From positions 245,074,124-245,138,123 of the forward strand of contig NC_061514.1 of NCBI RefSeq assembly GCF_022539505.1: a stretch of 64,000 bases of DNA, written 5' to 3'. Position numbers and translations under genes: made by a program. The notes under the pieces were generated by a model. It was not told the origin of the DNA, did not search any database, and saw only the letters and a program-made list of their open reading frames with translations. Below are positions 10,662-21,624 of this stretch, one piece after another; the stretch's first letter is position 1, and the number at the start of each line of letters is the position of its first letter. This stretch comes from Lolium rigidum. Lineage: Eukaryota; Streptophyta; Magnoliopsida; Poales; Poaceae.

Positions 10662-13572
10662 TCACTGCACGTTGGCGAGAAGAGGCTGCTTTGCGTCGTC
10701 CCACTTGTCTAGTCTTCTCCTTGCTTCGTCAACCTACGATTCAGACACACAATTAACGAAATATGTTTGCTAATTTATCACGCGAAAATAGGATTTGATT
10801 AATGAAACAAACTAACTTAAATGATCGCAGAAGCCTGCACTTAGCTGAAATAATTGACCCAAATTAACGAGATGCACTAGTTTTTAATATAATTCAGAGA
10901 TGACAAATGAAACATCCTGAGTGATGACACAAGCGTGCATACAGTTATGTGAAATTATTGCCCTAGAATAATGAGTTGGCGCATAATTTAGATGCTGCTT
11001 GGCATGATTCAGAGTCCGTTGCCAGTGTAAGTAACAGTCAGTAACGTGATAATAATCTGATAATCAAATGCAAGGTTTGCTCTTACCTCCTTATTCCAAT
11101 CAGTTCTGAATGTGATCCACAATAGGATAGTTGTTTGGATAAGAGTGCCTCCAATCATGCCTCCCCAAAGTCCCTGGATGCAATGCAAACTCTATCATGA
11201 ATTCATCACACATACACTAAAGCTTATTTACCTGACAGCTGATGAAGAAAGGTACTCCCTCCGATTCATATTACTTGACTCTAATATAGATGTATCTAGA
11301 CATATTTTAGTTGTAGATACATCTATTTTAGCATCAAGTAATATGGATCAAAGGGAGTAATTCAACTTAACATGAAAATGATTCTGGCATCTTGGGTGAA
11401 CTGAAACTCCGAAAGCGGCGCTAAATCGTTCTATACTAGCTTGAAAATTAACAGTACCTTAATTCCATAGTCAAATTTGAAGCCCAGGAGCACTCCAAGA
11501 GGCACACCAATAAAGTAATAGCATCCAATGTTGATGTAGGCCACCAATGCTTGCCACCCACAGCCAACAGCCACACCTTCATTAGCGCCAAGTGAAAAAA
11601 GCACCCGTCAAGTCAAAAGAAGTCGGATCTCTGAATTCTCTAGCTAGACCAACATCCCCACTATATTCCCTTTCTCGAAAAAAGTTCATCATCCCCACTA
11701 ATTCACCGCACATACTTTAATTCTATGTCCCCTCTGAACTAGTTACGTACTGAATCTCCAATGAACAGCTGATGTTTACTCTGAACGCAGTTGCCAATAA
11801 CTAGGACCCTGATGAAGCACACTTATTGCAGCAGCTCACCTGACAGCACGGGCTGGATTCCGCAGAGCACGATGGTGGCAACAAGCATGGGGCAAAGATC
11901 CGCGACGGCGCGCGAGACGGCCTCGCCTCCGGTAAATAGGTAGCTGAGCTTGTGCCTGAGCAGGAAGACCACAACGGCGGCTACAGCTGCTATGAGTGCG
12001 GACATGGCCGTGACAATCCACGCGGAGAACGCCGCCGACCTGGGGTTCCCGGCGCCCAGTTCATTGCCCACCCTCACACTGCAGGCGACAACGTCGACAT
12101 TGATCAAACTTAATTCTTCAGACAAAAAATTCAGATAAACAGATTATTGATGCCACTAGCTGCTAGACCAGTATTTGAGGTGATGATCTATAGTTGCGCA
12201 TGCCACGGTCACCATGCCAGACAATTTGGTCAGCAAGGACACTGGCCGCGTGATGGAAGTGAATGCACATGGTGATCACGCAGCTAGCGCATGAATGAAT
12301 GTGAGCTCGACAGCAGGAGAAGAAACTGTCCAGATGTTTTCAGGGGGGTACTATGTTCCTACGGCACAGTGAGTTACGAGTACATTCCAGTAGTTTTTTA
12401 CATATAGACCAATGTACGAACCTGGCTGCAGCGTTGAAGCCCACGGAGATCATGAACACCCATGACTGTATTGAGGTACTGCCAAAAACATTCAGTCAAA
12501 CACATGATCATTGGGAACAAGAACTCCCGAGAGATAATATTACAATATTTAGGATAAAACAATTTGATCGATGGACGTGTTCTTAATCAATTACCACACT
12601 GTGAGCGAGTCCAGGGCGATCTGTGGGTCGGGAAGCATGCCGGCGAGGAGGATGAGCACCTGGAAGTACCACACCTCCAGCGCCAGCATCACCGCCGACG
12701 CGGCGGACAGCTTGGCGAACCCGGCCAGGTCGGCGAACGCGGCCCACGTGAACCCGGTCCACGTCTCCCTGCACCTTGGGCTCTTCAGGATGTACACGAA
12801 CTGCGCCGCCACCAGCACCCACCACGTCAGGCTGAGCGTGAGCGACGCGCCGAGCAGGCCTAGCCCCAGCCTGTAGACCGCCACCCAGCTCATCCCCAGG
12901 TGCAGCACCAGGCTGGCCGCCAGGATGTAGGCGCTGGGCGCCACGATGCTCTGCGCCTGGAGGAACTTCTGGATGGGGAAGTTGGCCGCGTACGCGAAGA
13001 TCTGCGGGATGAGGCCGTAGGCGAACTCCGCGGCGGCGCCGGCGATCTCCGGCGACTGGCCGAGCAGCAGCAGGATGGGCTCCGAGAAGGCGTACATGAC
13101 GGCGAGCGGCACGCCGGTGGCCGTGAGCAGCACCGTCGAGCGCTGCAGATACACGCCCAGCATCTCGTGCTTCTCCGCGCCGTACGCCTGCCCGCACAGC
13201 GTCTCCACCGCGCTCCCCATGCCGAGCTGCCATGGCATGGCTCGTGTACGTACTTAGGCACGCGCCACGTAAGCAGTACATTATACGGTGGAGGGAGGGA
13301 CGTACCATGAGGCCGTAGGCGAAGACCTGGATGCCGTTGTTGCCGAGCGAGGCGGCGGCGAGCTGGACGTTGCCGAGCTGGCCGCAGACGATCTGGGTGG
13401 CCGAAGACATCACGATGATCAGCATGTACACCACAACGGCCGGGAAGGCCAGGGGCGCAAGCAGCTGCAGCTCCAGCGCCGCCGCGGACGCCAAGCGCCG
13501 TGCCCCGCCGCCGCCGGAGAGCAGCGCCTCCAGCCGGCCGTCGACCGCGCCGGCGTGATCAACAGGAGCCAT
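10662..13572 (-). CDS. MATE efflux transporter (DETOXIFICATION-type), 7 exons
   Basis: Multidrug and toxic compound extrusion transporters are 12-helix, cation-coupled exporters of the vacuolar or plasma membrane. Exons read from GT-AG sites: 13572-13306, 13226-12595, 12478-12422, 12078-11840, 11576-11458, 11173-11087, 10733-10662. Joined they give 1473 nt, 490 aa, with phases that match at every junction. Family marks are CGQAYGA early in exon 2, [32 protein letters not shown] across exon 3, [12 protein letters not shown] opening exon 4, and GLWGGM in exon 6. Hydrophobic segments run throughout. The start was chosen at MAPVDHAG, where the GC-rich exon begins; upstream codons in the same frame look like 5' UTR. 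Length and exon pattern suit plant DTX proteins of the TT12/DTX40-like clade, but substrate cannot be read from sequence. Confidence 0.93.
11255..11357. mobile_element. Stowaway MITE in MATE intron 5
   Basis: The 103-bp element starts CTCCCTCCGATTCATATTAC and ends in the inverse sequence (21 of 24 terminal positions match). It is flanked by TA dinucleotides at 11253-11254 and 11358-11359. These are the marks of Tc1/mariner-type Stowaway elements. It lies between MATE exons 6 and 5 and is missing from unit A, together with nearby intron sequence. Confidence 0.9.
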
Positions 13573-13848
13573 TGACGATTCCTCGAGGAGTATCACAAAT
13601 CTTTTTGGCGTTTTACTGAAGCAAGCTTCGTGTGTGGGTGTGGCGAGTGAGGACAAGGGTAGGTGAAGTGACACTCTCCCGACTCCCGGCTCCTGTCCTG
13701 GCTGGTCACACGCGGGCTCCTACAAAAGTTGGTAGTGTCTACTAGCTAGCTGACTTCTCCTGTCATTGTCATAGTACAATTATTTCTATATACAATGGTT
13801 ATGGGGCTAAACTAACACATGAATTTACCCTGAAAGAAGAAAAACTAA
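13573..13848 (-). promoter_or_regulatory. 5' flank and probable promoter of the MATE gene
   Basis: These 276 bp separate the MATE start codon from Harbinger H1. On the minus strand a GTATATAG motif lies about 215 bp before the ATG, a possible TATA box; the GC-rich stretch after it could be 5' UTR. Nothing else recognisable is present. Older upstream sequence has been pushed away by about 30 kb of inserted elements. Confidence 0.35.
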
Positions 13849-15573
13849 GAGCATCTTCACTCGCGTCCCCAAACAGTCCCCCAAAGAGCGCCGGATCGAA
13901 CGTTTGGGAGACGTGTTTTGTTCGTGCCGTGTTTGGGGGACGTCGCTCCCCAGCCGCGTCCCTAAACGCCGCCCCCAAATAAATAATGGTGCACGAAAAT
14001 AAAGGTTTTCATTCAATTTTGATTATATATTACAAAGTTTGAATGAAAACGGCTAGCTTTCATCTAAACCTAGCCTACTGACCGCCCGGCGGTGCGTTCG
14101 ACGGCCCCGCCCCAGCGTCGCCTGCCCTCCGCCGCAGATCTTGCTCCACTTGCCGCCTCTCCGTGCGTAGGGCGGTGGCCAGACGCCGCTGCTCCAGCAG
14201 CGCGTCGACGTCCGCCCTCACTCGTCGTGCCGCCTAGAGGGAGAGCTCGACGGGCGCGACGGATCTGCGCCTCTTCGCGGGCACGGGCGTCGTCCTGGAG
14301 CTTCTTCTCCGACTCGAAAGACTCGACGAGCGCGCGTTGCTGATCGGCCGTCTCGTCCGGGTGCGGCCCGTCGTCGTCGGACCACTTGAACTCATCGTCG
14401 TCGTCCTCCACCTCGGTCTCCTCCTCCTCCTCCGCCTCCTCCTCCTCCACATCCGTTGGCGCCTCCATCATCGACGACGCGGGCCTTCGCCGCTAACTCG
14501 TCCGCCCGCCTCCCCCAGATCGCCGTCAGCGCCGCCTCCCGCTACTAGCGCTCCTCCGCCGCTAGCTGCTGCTGGCGCTCGATCGAGTCCCGGCGCCAGC
14601 GCTCGATCGCCTCCCGCTGTTCACGGTACATCGCCTCTCGCTCCTCGCGCTGGCGCCGGCGCTCATCAGCCCACCGCTGCTCCATCTCCTCCGTCCGGCG
14701 CCGTCGCGCCTCTTGTGTTGTCGAGGCGTCGAACACCGAAATGGTGTCCGCCATCGCCTCCTCGTGCCACGCTGCTGCCGCCGCGGCCTCGTCAGCTGCG
14801 GGGCCAGGGGCGCAGAATGCCGCTAGATCCACCGCGTGCGCCGCCTCTCGCTGCTGGTGGGCCTGCTGCTCGAGTGCCTCCCGCCGCTCGGCGATGTGCG
14901 GCCGCTCGCATCCCTCGCCGCCGCTCTTCCCGGGCCGCGGGGTCGATGTCGACCTGCGACTCGGGTCCGGAAGTGGAGGAGACGGCGGTGGAGGGAACTG
15001 GCCAGCGCCGGGGCGGTTCGCCATTGCCACTGGTGGTGGAGGAGACGACGGTGGAGCGACGAGGGCTGTGTTTGTTCCCGGCGGCTGTGTTGGCTACCAT
15101 TGAGCCGGAAGACCTTTTATAGACGCCGGCGTCGGGAAGAAAGCGCGGGAAGAGGCGAGAAGAGGCGGGAAGATCGCGCGGGAACGGGCGGTGGCGTGCG
15201 AACACCGGCAACGCATGGAGGCTGCACAGCACCGACGAGACGTCTCGCCTGCCCCTTCGTCGCTATTAAGGCAAAGATGTCGTCGTGTGTCACTGCGCGC
15301 GAATAACTTCCGCCGCGAGGTAGGCGACGGTTAGGTTAAAATTTATTGTGCCGCTGACGGGTCGGCCCCGCCACTCCCCGCTTCACTTTTCGTTGTGTCC
15401 GGCGTGCCCGGAGCGTCCCTTGTGGGACGGGGACGGGCTCGGGGCGCCAGACACCGTATCGGGCCGCGCCGGACAAAATTGGGCTTTGGGGGACGCGGCT
15501 GGAACCGTTTTTTGGTTCGGCGCGTTCCAAATTACTTTGGGGGATGCTTTGGGGGACGTGACTGGAGATGCTC
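13849..15573. mobile_element. Harbinger-type DNA transposon H1 (non-autonomous)
   Basis: The 1725-bp element has inverted ends GAGCATCTTCACTCGCGTCC and, at the other end, GAGCATCTCCAGTCACGTCC (19 of 22 positions match over the full ends), flanked by TAA at 13846-13848 and 15574-15576. A 3-bp TWA target duplication fits the PIF/Harbinger superfamily. The interior is very GC-rich and contains no DDE transposase; it holds only the charged reading frames described separately. Confidence 0.85.
14070..15030 (-). pseudogene. Charged, low-complexity cargo frames of H1
   Basis: Two minus-strand frames, 15030-14545 and 14471-14070, encode a Pro-rich start, an Arg/Glu-rich helical stretch (RRRRTEEMEQRWADERRRQR) and a run of acidic residues. 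They are separated by stops and a frame change, so one protein has probably been broken. The composition resembles the coiled-coil tail of plant Harbinger ORF1 proteins, but no SANT/Myb domain is left. A function cannot be assigned. Confidence 0.4.
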
Positions 15574-15654
15574 TAACAGATCAATTCCACACTTAGAGCA
15601 TCTCCATCGGCGCCCCCAAATAGGCGCTAGCACTGTCGTATGGGGGACGCCGGC

Positions 15655-17045
15655 TGATACGTCCAAAACGTATCTACTTTCCCGAACACTTTTGCTATTG
15701 TTTTGCCTCTAATTTGTGTATTTTGGATACAACTAACACGGACTAATGATGTTTTCAGCAGAATTGCCCTGGTGTCTTGTTTTTGTGCAGAAACTCAACT
15801 TTCAGGAAAATCCCCGGGATTAATCCCAAAGGGCTTATTTTCCCAGAAGATTCACGGAGCCAGAAGGGCAGGCCAGGGGGAGGCCCACGGCCTCCACACC
15901 ATAGGCCGGCGCGGCCTGGGAGGGGGGCGCGCCGCCTTATGGTGAGGGCGCCTCGGCCAGCCTCCGACGCCCCCCTCTGGACTACTTAAGGGCTTCGACC
16001 TAAAAACGCACGGGGGGTTAGACGAAATTGCCAGAAGACATCCAGAACACCGCCGCCATCGCGAAACTCCGTCTCGGGACCAGAAACTTCGTTCTGGCAC
16101 TCCGCCGGGACGGGGAATTGGAGGAGATCATCGCCATCATCACCACCGATGCCTCTCCATCGACCATCCATGTTTCCCCCATCCATGTGTGAGTAATTCC
16201 CCGCCGTAGGCCGAAGGGGATGGTAGGGATTGGATGAGATTGGTCATGTAATAGCATAAGATTGTTAGGGCATAGTGCCTAGTATCCGTAATTGGTAGTT
16301 TTATGATATTGTTGCAACTTGTTATGCTTAATGCTTGTCACTAGGGCCCGAGTGCCATGATCTCAGATCTGAACATGTTATTGTTTCATGATGATATTCA
16401 TTGTTTTATGATCTTACCTGCAAGTTGTATACACATATTGTTGTCCGGAACCCGAGGCCCCAAAGTGACAAGAATTGGGACAACCGGAGGGGAAGGCGGT
16501 GATATGAGGATCACATGTGTTCACGGAGTGTTAATGCTTTGCTCCGGTGCTCTATTAAAAGGAGTACCTTAATTTCCAGTAGATTCCCTAGAGGCCCGGC
16601 TGGTAGGACAAAAGATGTTGTGCAAGTTTCTCATTGCGAGCATGTACGACTATATATGGAACACATGCCTATGGTTATTTAGTACTTGGATACCGCTTTA
16701 TTATTATCTGCAAATGCCCTACCTTGATTGTTACATGAGTTCTCTCATCCATGCAGCGCCCGTTCATCCATCCATGTGCCTACAGTATTTTAATCCTGTT
16801 GTTTACTATAATCACTACTGCTGTCTTTGTTACACTGGTTGTCGATAGTTCACTATCGCTATCGCTATAAAACTCGTTGCTATCGATAAACTCTTGCAAG
16901 CAAGTCTATTTCCAAGTGCAGCTGAATTGACAACTCCGTCGTTAAGGCTTACCAATATTCTTTGGCTCCCCTTGTGTCGAATCAATAAATTGGGTTTTAC
17001 TTCCCTCGAAGACTCGTTGCGATCCCCTATACTTGTGGGTCATCA
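15655..17045 (+). repeat. 5' LTR of E1
   Basis: The 1391-bp LTR begins TGATACGTCCAAAACGTATC and ends GTGGGTCATCA. The same LTR in inverted orientation forms 30740-32135. The short near-palindrome at its start (GATACGTCCAAAACGTATC) is a feature of this family. Confidence 0.85.
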
Positions 17046-17056
17046 AGACTATTTTC

Positions 17057-17074
17057 CGGCGCCGTTGCCGGGGA
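17057..17074 (+). other. Primer-binding site, tRNA-Asp
   Basis: CGGCGCCGTTGCCGGGGA lies 11 bases after the LTR end and is complementary, apart from its first base, to the 3' end of plant tRNA-Asp (TCCCCGGCAACGGCGCCA). Minus-strand DNA synthesis would start here. Confidence 0.85.
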
Positions 17075-17132
17075 GCATAGCTTTATTTGCAAGTTCACTT
17101 GGATTGATATTGTTCGCTGCAAATTCTCCATC

Positions 17133-19583
17133 ATGGGTAAACCTCGCGATACTAAAGTCACCATATTACCATCCACTACAAGAAAAGGTACAACTCTGAG
17201 TACCTCCGTTGCTCTTGATTCACCATCTGTGATAGATAAACTTGTTTCACCACCACAAGCTTCACATGCTGGTACTTCTGCTAGATCTAAAAGTTCCTCT
17301 TATAATTTTGATGATGCTTCTGCTGTGCTTGATAATGATGGTTCGTTAGGATCTTTTCTAGATGCTACAATTGCTAGGTCTAGACAGATTGAAAATACTG
17401 AAATTCCTAATGAAAATACTGCCACACCTGTTCATTCACCTGAATCTGTTGAACACTCTAGTGATGATCTTGATGAAGATTATGTGGAACTTGATGATGA
17501 TTTTATTGATAAATGCAATGCTACTACTGATGCAAGTAATATTAAAAAGCTTCTTGCACAACATGCTGTTAGATATAAACTGTCTCCTGATCCTAAATTT
17601 GCCACATCTCCTGTAAACATTAAGGATAAGGATTATGATTTTTCTCTTGATCTATCTCATATATCTATTGTTGAGAAAACACCTTTTTATGGTACTGAAA
17701 AAGGAAGTGCTGTAGAACACATGAATGAGCTTTCTACTTTGAGTAGCTTGTTTACTAATGATATTAAGAAGCGTACTTATTTTGTTGCTAAAATTTTTCC
17801 TTTCTCATTAAAGGATGATGCTCAAACTTGGTATAATAGTTTGCCTCCTGATTCTATTAATAATCCAAAAGGTTTGCTTGATGTTTTCTTTCGGAAATAC
17901 TTTCCTGCTAGTGCTCAACATATTGCCTTGCAGAAAATTTATAGCTTTGACCAGGAAGATGGAGAGAAATTGCCTGAAGCTTGGGCAAGGTTTTACTCTC
18001 TTATCAGAGCTCGGCCTGGACATGACCTGGAAAAGCATGATTTACTTGATATATTTTATTATGGACTAACCATTGAGTCTAGGGCATACCTGGATAGTTG
18101 TGCTGGTTGTGTTTTCAGGAAAAGAACTCCGCATCGAAGTCGAAGAATTATTGGCTAGAATAGGCCGAAATCATGATGATTGGACTACACCTGAACCAAC
18201 CCCGACACCAATATTGAAGAAGAGGGGTTTGATTAAATTAAATGATGAAGATATGAGGGAAGCCAAGAAATATCTTAAAGAGAAGGGTATTAAATCCGAA
18301 GATGTGAAGAATTTACCCCCCATAGAAGATTTATGTAAGATAACTCCCCCTTCATCCATGATTGAGGTACATTCTCTTCAACGCTTTAGTAGGGAAGATA
18401 TTTCGTACTCAAAACCTCCTGCTCGGTGTTTAGATGAGTTTGATAATTATATTGTTAAGCAAGATAATTTTAATATGAGAGTAGAGAATCATTTAATGAA
18501 AAATTCTCAAGCTATTAGTAAATTGCATGATATTGTGGAGAGAACCTCCAATGATGTTAAGATGCTTGTTAAACATTTTCATATGGTTCAAACTCCTCTG
18601 AGCCTGTTAATGATCCAAATAGTATTTCTATTTCTGATGCTGAAACTGAAAGTGGTAATGAACATGATAAAGATAATGATAAGAATGATGCTTCTGATAA
18701 AGAAGAGGTTGAAGATGAACCTGAAAAGCATGCTAAAAATAAAAAGTATACTAAAGAAGATTTTATTGCTAAGAAACATGGTAATGAAATGGAACCTTGG
18801 GTTCAAAAGCAAATGCCTTTTCCTGCTAAGAAACTAAAATCAAAGGAAGAAGAACACTATAATAAATTTTGTGATTGGATGAAACCTTTGTTGTTGCAAA
18901 TCCCTTTGACTGATGCTATTAAATTGCCTCCTTATTCAAAGTATATGAAAGATATTGTCACTAACAAAAGGAAAATTCCTAATGAGGAGATTTCCACTAT
19001 GCTTGCTAATTACTCTTTCAATGGCAAAGTTCCAAAGAAGCTGGGCGACCCGTGTATACCGACTATTCCTTGTTCCATTAAGAATAATTATGTTAGAACT
19101 GCTCTATGTGATTTGGGAGCAGGTGTTAGTGTTATGCCTTTTTCTCTTTATAAGAGACTTTATTTAGATAAGTTGATACCAACCGATATATCTTTGCAAA
19201 TGGCCGATAAATCTACTGCTATTCCCGTTGGTATATGTGAGGATGTTCCTGTTCAAGTTACTAATAATTGCTTAATATTAACTGATTTTGTTGTGTTGGA
19301 AATGCCTGAAGATGATAATATGTCTATTATTCTTGGGATACCTTTTCTTAACACCGCAGGGGCTGTTATGGATTGCAATAAAGGAAAAGTTACTTTCAAT
19401 GTTGATGACAAGGAGCATACCGTTTATTTTCCCAAGAGAATTGATAAAGTATGTGGAGTTAATACAATTTCTAATTTGAGAACCATCAAAGTGGGAACTA
19501 TTGATTGTCCTATATATGAGCCTAAGCAAGGATATCAAAGTATTATGATTGGATCCATATCAATTCAATACAAGGTAACATGA
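17133..19583 (+). pseudogene. gag-protease of E1, frameshifted
   Basis: The ATG at 17133 opens gag, with the retrotransposon gag domain around WYNSLPPDSI, LDVFFRKYFPAS and ARFYSLIRARPGHDLEKHDL. The frame breaks near 18120 and continues from about 18130. Comparison with E3 shows a deletion near 18595 that removes a gag segment. The end, 18789-19583, is a retropepsin-like domain with CDLGAGVSVMP and IILGIPFLNTAGAV. DLG replaces the usual DTG/DSG, as seen in a number of plant Gypsy proteases. No pol follows. Codons are AT-rich, unlike the host gene. Confidence 0.88.
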
Positions 19584-20343
19584 TTGATTTGAGGTTTATT
19601 TCTTCTTATGTCATGTAAGATTTATTTGGTGGCAAGACTTGATCAACCTTGTTAACAAGTATATTTTATATGCATAGAGGAGCTAAACAACATTTCTTTA
19701 TTCCTTCACTTGTTTTACTTGCTGTAGCACTACTTGTTTTGCAAGATGCTTTAGTTGTTTAGAGGTTTGAAAATCTTTTTCTGCCCAGTAATAATAATCT
19801 TAACACCCAAAAATGTGCATTTTTCAAAGTTTTCAAAAATTTACAAAAATTATACCGTTGGTCTTATTTTTCGAAGAGCAACCTGGGAGTGCCTGGGGCT
19901 GACCAGTGGGGCACCCCAGGGCTGCCCCTCATAGGCCGGCGCGGCCAAGGAGGGGGGCGCGCCACCCTGGTGTGTGGGCCCCTCCTTGCCCCACTAAGTC
20001 ATCTCTTCCTCCCATTCTACTCTCTCTCCCGAAAAAACTCGTACTCACTTTCTCTCACTCGCGTTTCTGCTCAAGAGCTCAAGATTTCTCGATCTCTTTG
20101 CTCAACCCAGATTTCTGTCTGAAATTTGGCACATTTGCTCTCCGTATGTGACTCCTCCGATTATCCAAATAGAATTTTGTTTGGTTGAGTATATCTTGAA
20201 TATTTTGCTGCTGTAGGTAACATGTTAAGTGAGCTTGCATGCTTGTTCTAAGTTGTAAAAATTAGTTTTGATGCATGTTTAGTACTCTACCAAGTTCCTA
20301 TAGTAGTTTCCCTCAATGATATGTCTCGAAATCAACTTTTATA
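19584..20343 (+). other. E1 spacer between protease and accessory ORF
   Basis: Non-coding. The first 200 bp match the corresponding stretch after the protease in E3 (27790-27990, inverted). From about 19980 a CT-rich leader-like stretch (CTACTCTCTCTCCCG) appears and may serve as the 5' UTR or promoter of the accessory ORF. Confidence 0.4.
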
Positions 20344-21624
20344 ATGTTTGTTAAAAAAATTCAGAAAATGGAGTGGAATAGGCACCAACTTAACCAACAA
20401 GAATTGGAGGTGCAAGCAGTTATGAGAGTTCACCGCGAAGAGGGAGTATACCCCTCGTACTACCCATGCACTGATTTTATGAGGTGTGCAGGAATCTTGC
20501 AAGATGTTCAAAATCTGATTTCCAATGCAGGGTTGGAAAGTTTTGTTGTTGGTGAACCTTACCAATATGCAAAACTAACCATGTCAGTGGTGCAGGATTT
20601 TGAATTCTATTGGTTCCAACCTAACCCCATGGTTTGATATAAAATTTATAATAAAACCATCGACTTGCCTTTTGTTGATTTTTGTGCAGCAATTAGAGTG
20701 CCACAATGGGGAGTATGCGAGAAGATTAGGGGACTGCCGCAGGAGCTCTTGAGTCTATACAAGATGATCTGTCAAGGGAGAAGCTTCTCAGATGAGGGTG
20801 GTAAAATTCGTAGCATTCAACTCCCAGCTATTCGCTACTTTGATTACTTCATCACCAAGTGTGTTCTTGCTAGAAAGAATGCAAGTAAGTTATCTATCCA
20901 GGATTTCGCTTTCCTAGCTGCTGCTTTGCAATGTGATAGGACTTATAATTTGGGTGCTTTGATAGCCTTTAGACTTGCTACTAACCGTGATAAGGGAGGA
21001 AATTGTGGAGGTCTCATCGCCTCTCGTTTGCTAGCTATGCATGGTGTAGAACCTCACCCTCTTGATGTTCAGCTCTCCATAGAGAAACTAGATATTGTTT
21101 CCATGATTAAACATGACTTTGTTTCTGATAGATCTAATTTGAGTAATCTGTCTTATGGGATAACATTTTACAAGAAAAATTGGAGAACAACTAAAAGAAC
21201 TGAAAAACTAGTAGGATTGCCTGCACCTGCTTTGTTTAACCTTGCTTCCAGGGAAAATTGGTCGGTCACGGAAGAGGAACTAAATGCATACATAGAGGGG
21301 GATGACCATCATGCAGGGGACGGCGCGGAGGAGGCTGAGGAACACCTCGAATTGTCATCCGATGCAGCGAGCTCTTACATCAACATTTTGGGAATGTTGA
21401 GCCTTCACCCTTTTCTTCTGCACAGGGACCTTATTATGACTACACCATGTATGATCCACCGGCGTGGAACCCTGACCCTCGCTGGGGTTGATCTCCACTT
21501 AGGCCAAAAGCCTAAGCTTGGGGGAGGTATACCAGCATCACTCATTCATTGCATATTACAATTGCTGGATACTTGTACATACTTGTTTAGCTTCTTAAGG
21601 TGGTTTCTAATAAGAGGGAGATGA
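20344..21624 (+). pseudogene. Accessory ORF of E1, one nonsense codon
   Basis: Two blocks in the same frame, 20344-20637 and 20665-21624, are separated only by a TGA at 20635-20637; without it the frame spans 426 codons. Visible motifs are RVPQWGVCEKI, KIRSIQLPAIRYFDYFITKC and GGLIASRLLAMHGVEPH, which remind me of the putative plant transposon protein family (PF20167-like) found as an extra ORF in plant Gypsy elements. The tail contains an acidic patch (GAEEAEEHLE). It lies in the same orientation as gag, about 760 bp downstream. TGA could come from CGA (Arg) by C-to-T change. The family call is from memory and needs a profile search. Confidence 0.6.

Larger units (their letters stand above)
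9666..11550. repeat. Tandem duplication unit B (3' end of the intact MATE gene)
   Basis: This is the partner of unit A and is continuous with MATE exon 5 and the upstream exons, so it is the functional copy. It holds MATE exons 7 and 6, most of exon 5, a Stowaway MITE not present in unit A, and the intact convergent exon. The stretch 9666-10389 is non-coding as far as I can see; it contains no recognisable element. Confidence 0.9.

Noticed and set aside
12564..13575. Plus-strand frames opposite the MATE exons
   Set aside because: Shadow frames caused by the GC-rich codons of the minus-strand exons; no motif and no conserved start.
12583..13674. A 363-codon minus-strand frame reading straight through MATE exons 1 and 2
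   Set aside because: It reads through intron 1 and leaves the true frame after exon 1; the splice sites at 13306 and 13226 restore the MATE family sequence.
14337..15306. Long plus-strand frames in H1
   Set aside because: Arg/Pro/Ser-rich translations of GC-rich DNA without motifs; the minus-strand charged frames fit Harbinger cargo better.
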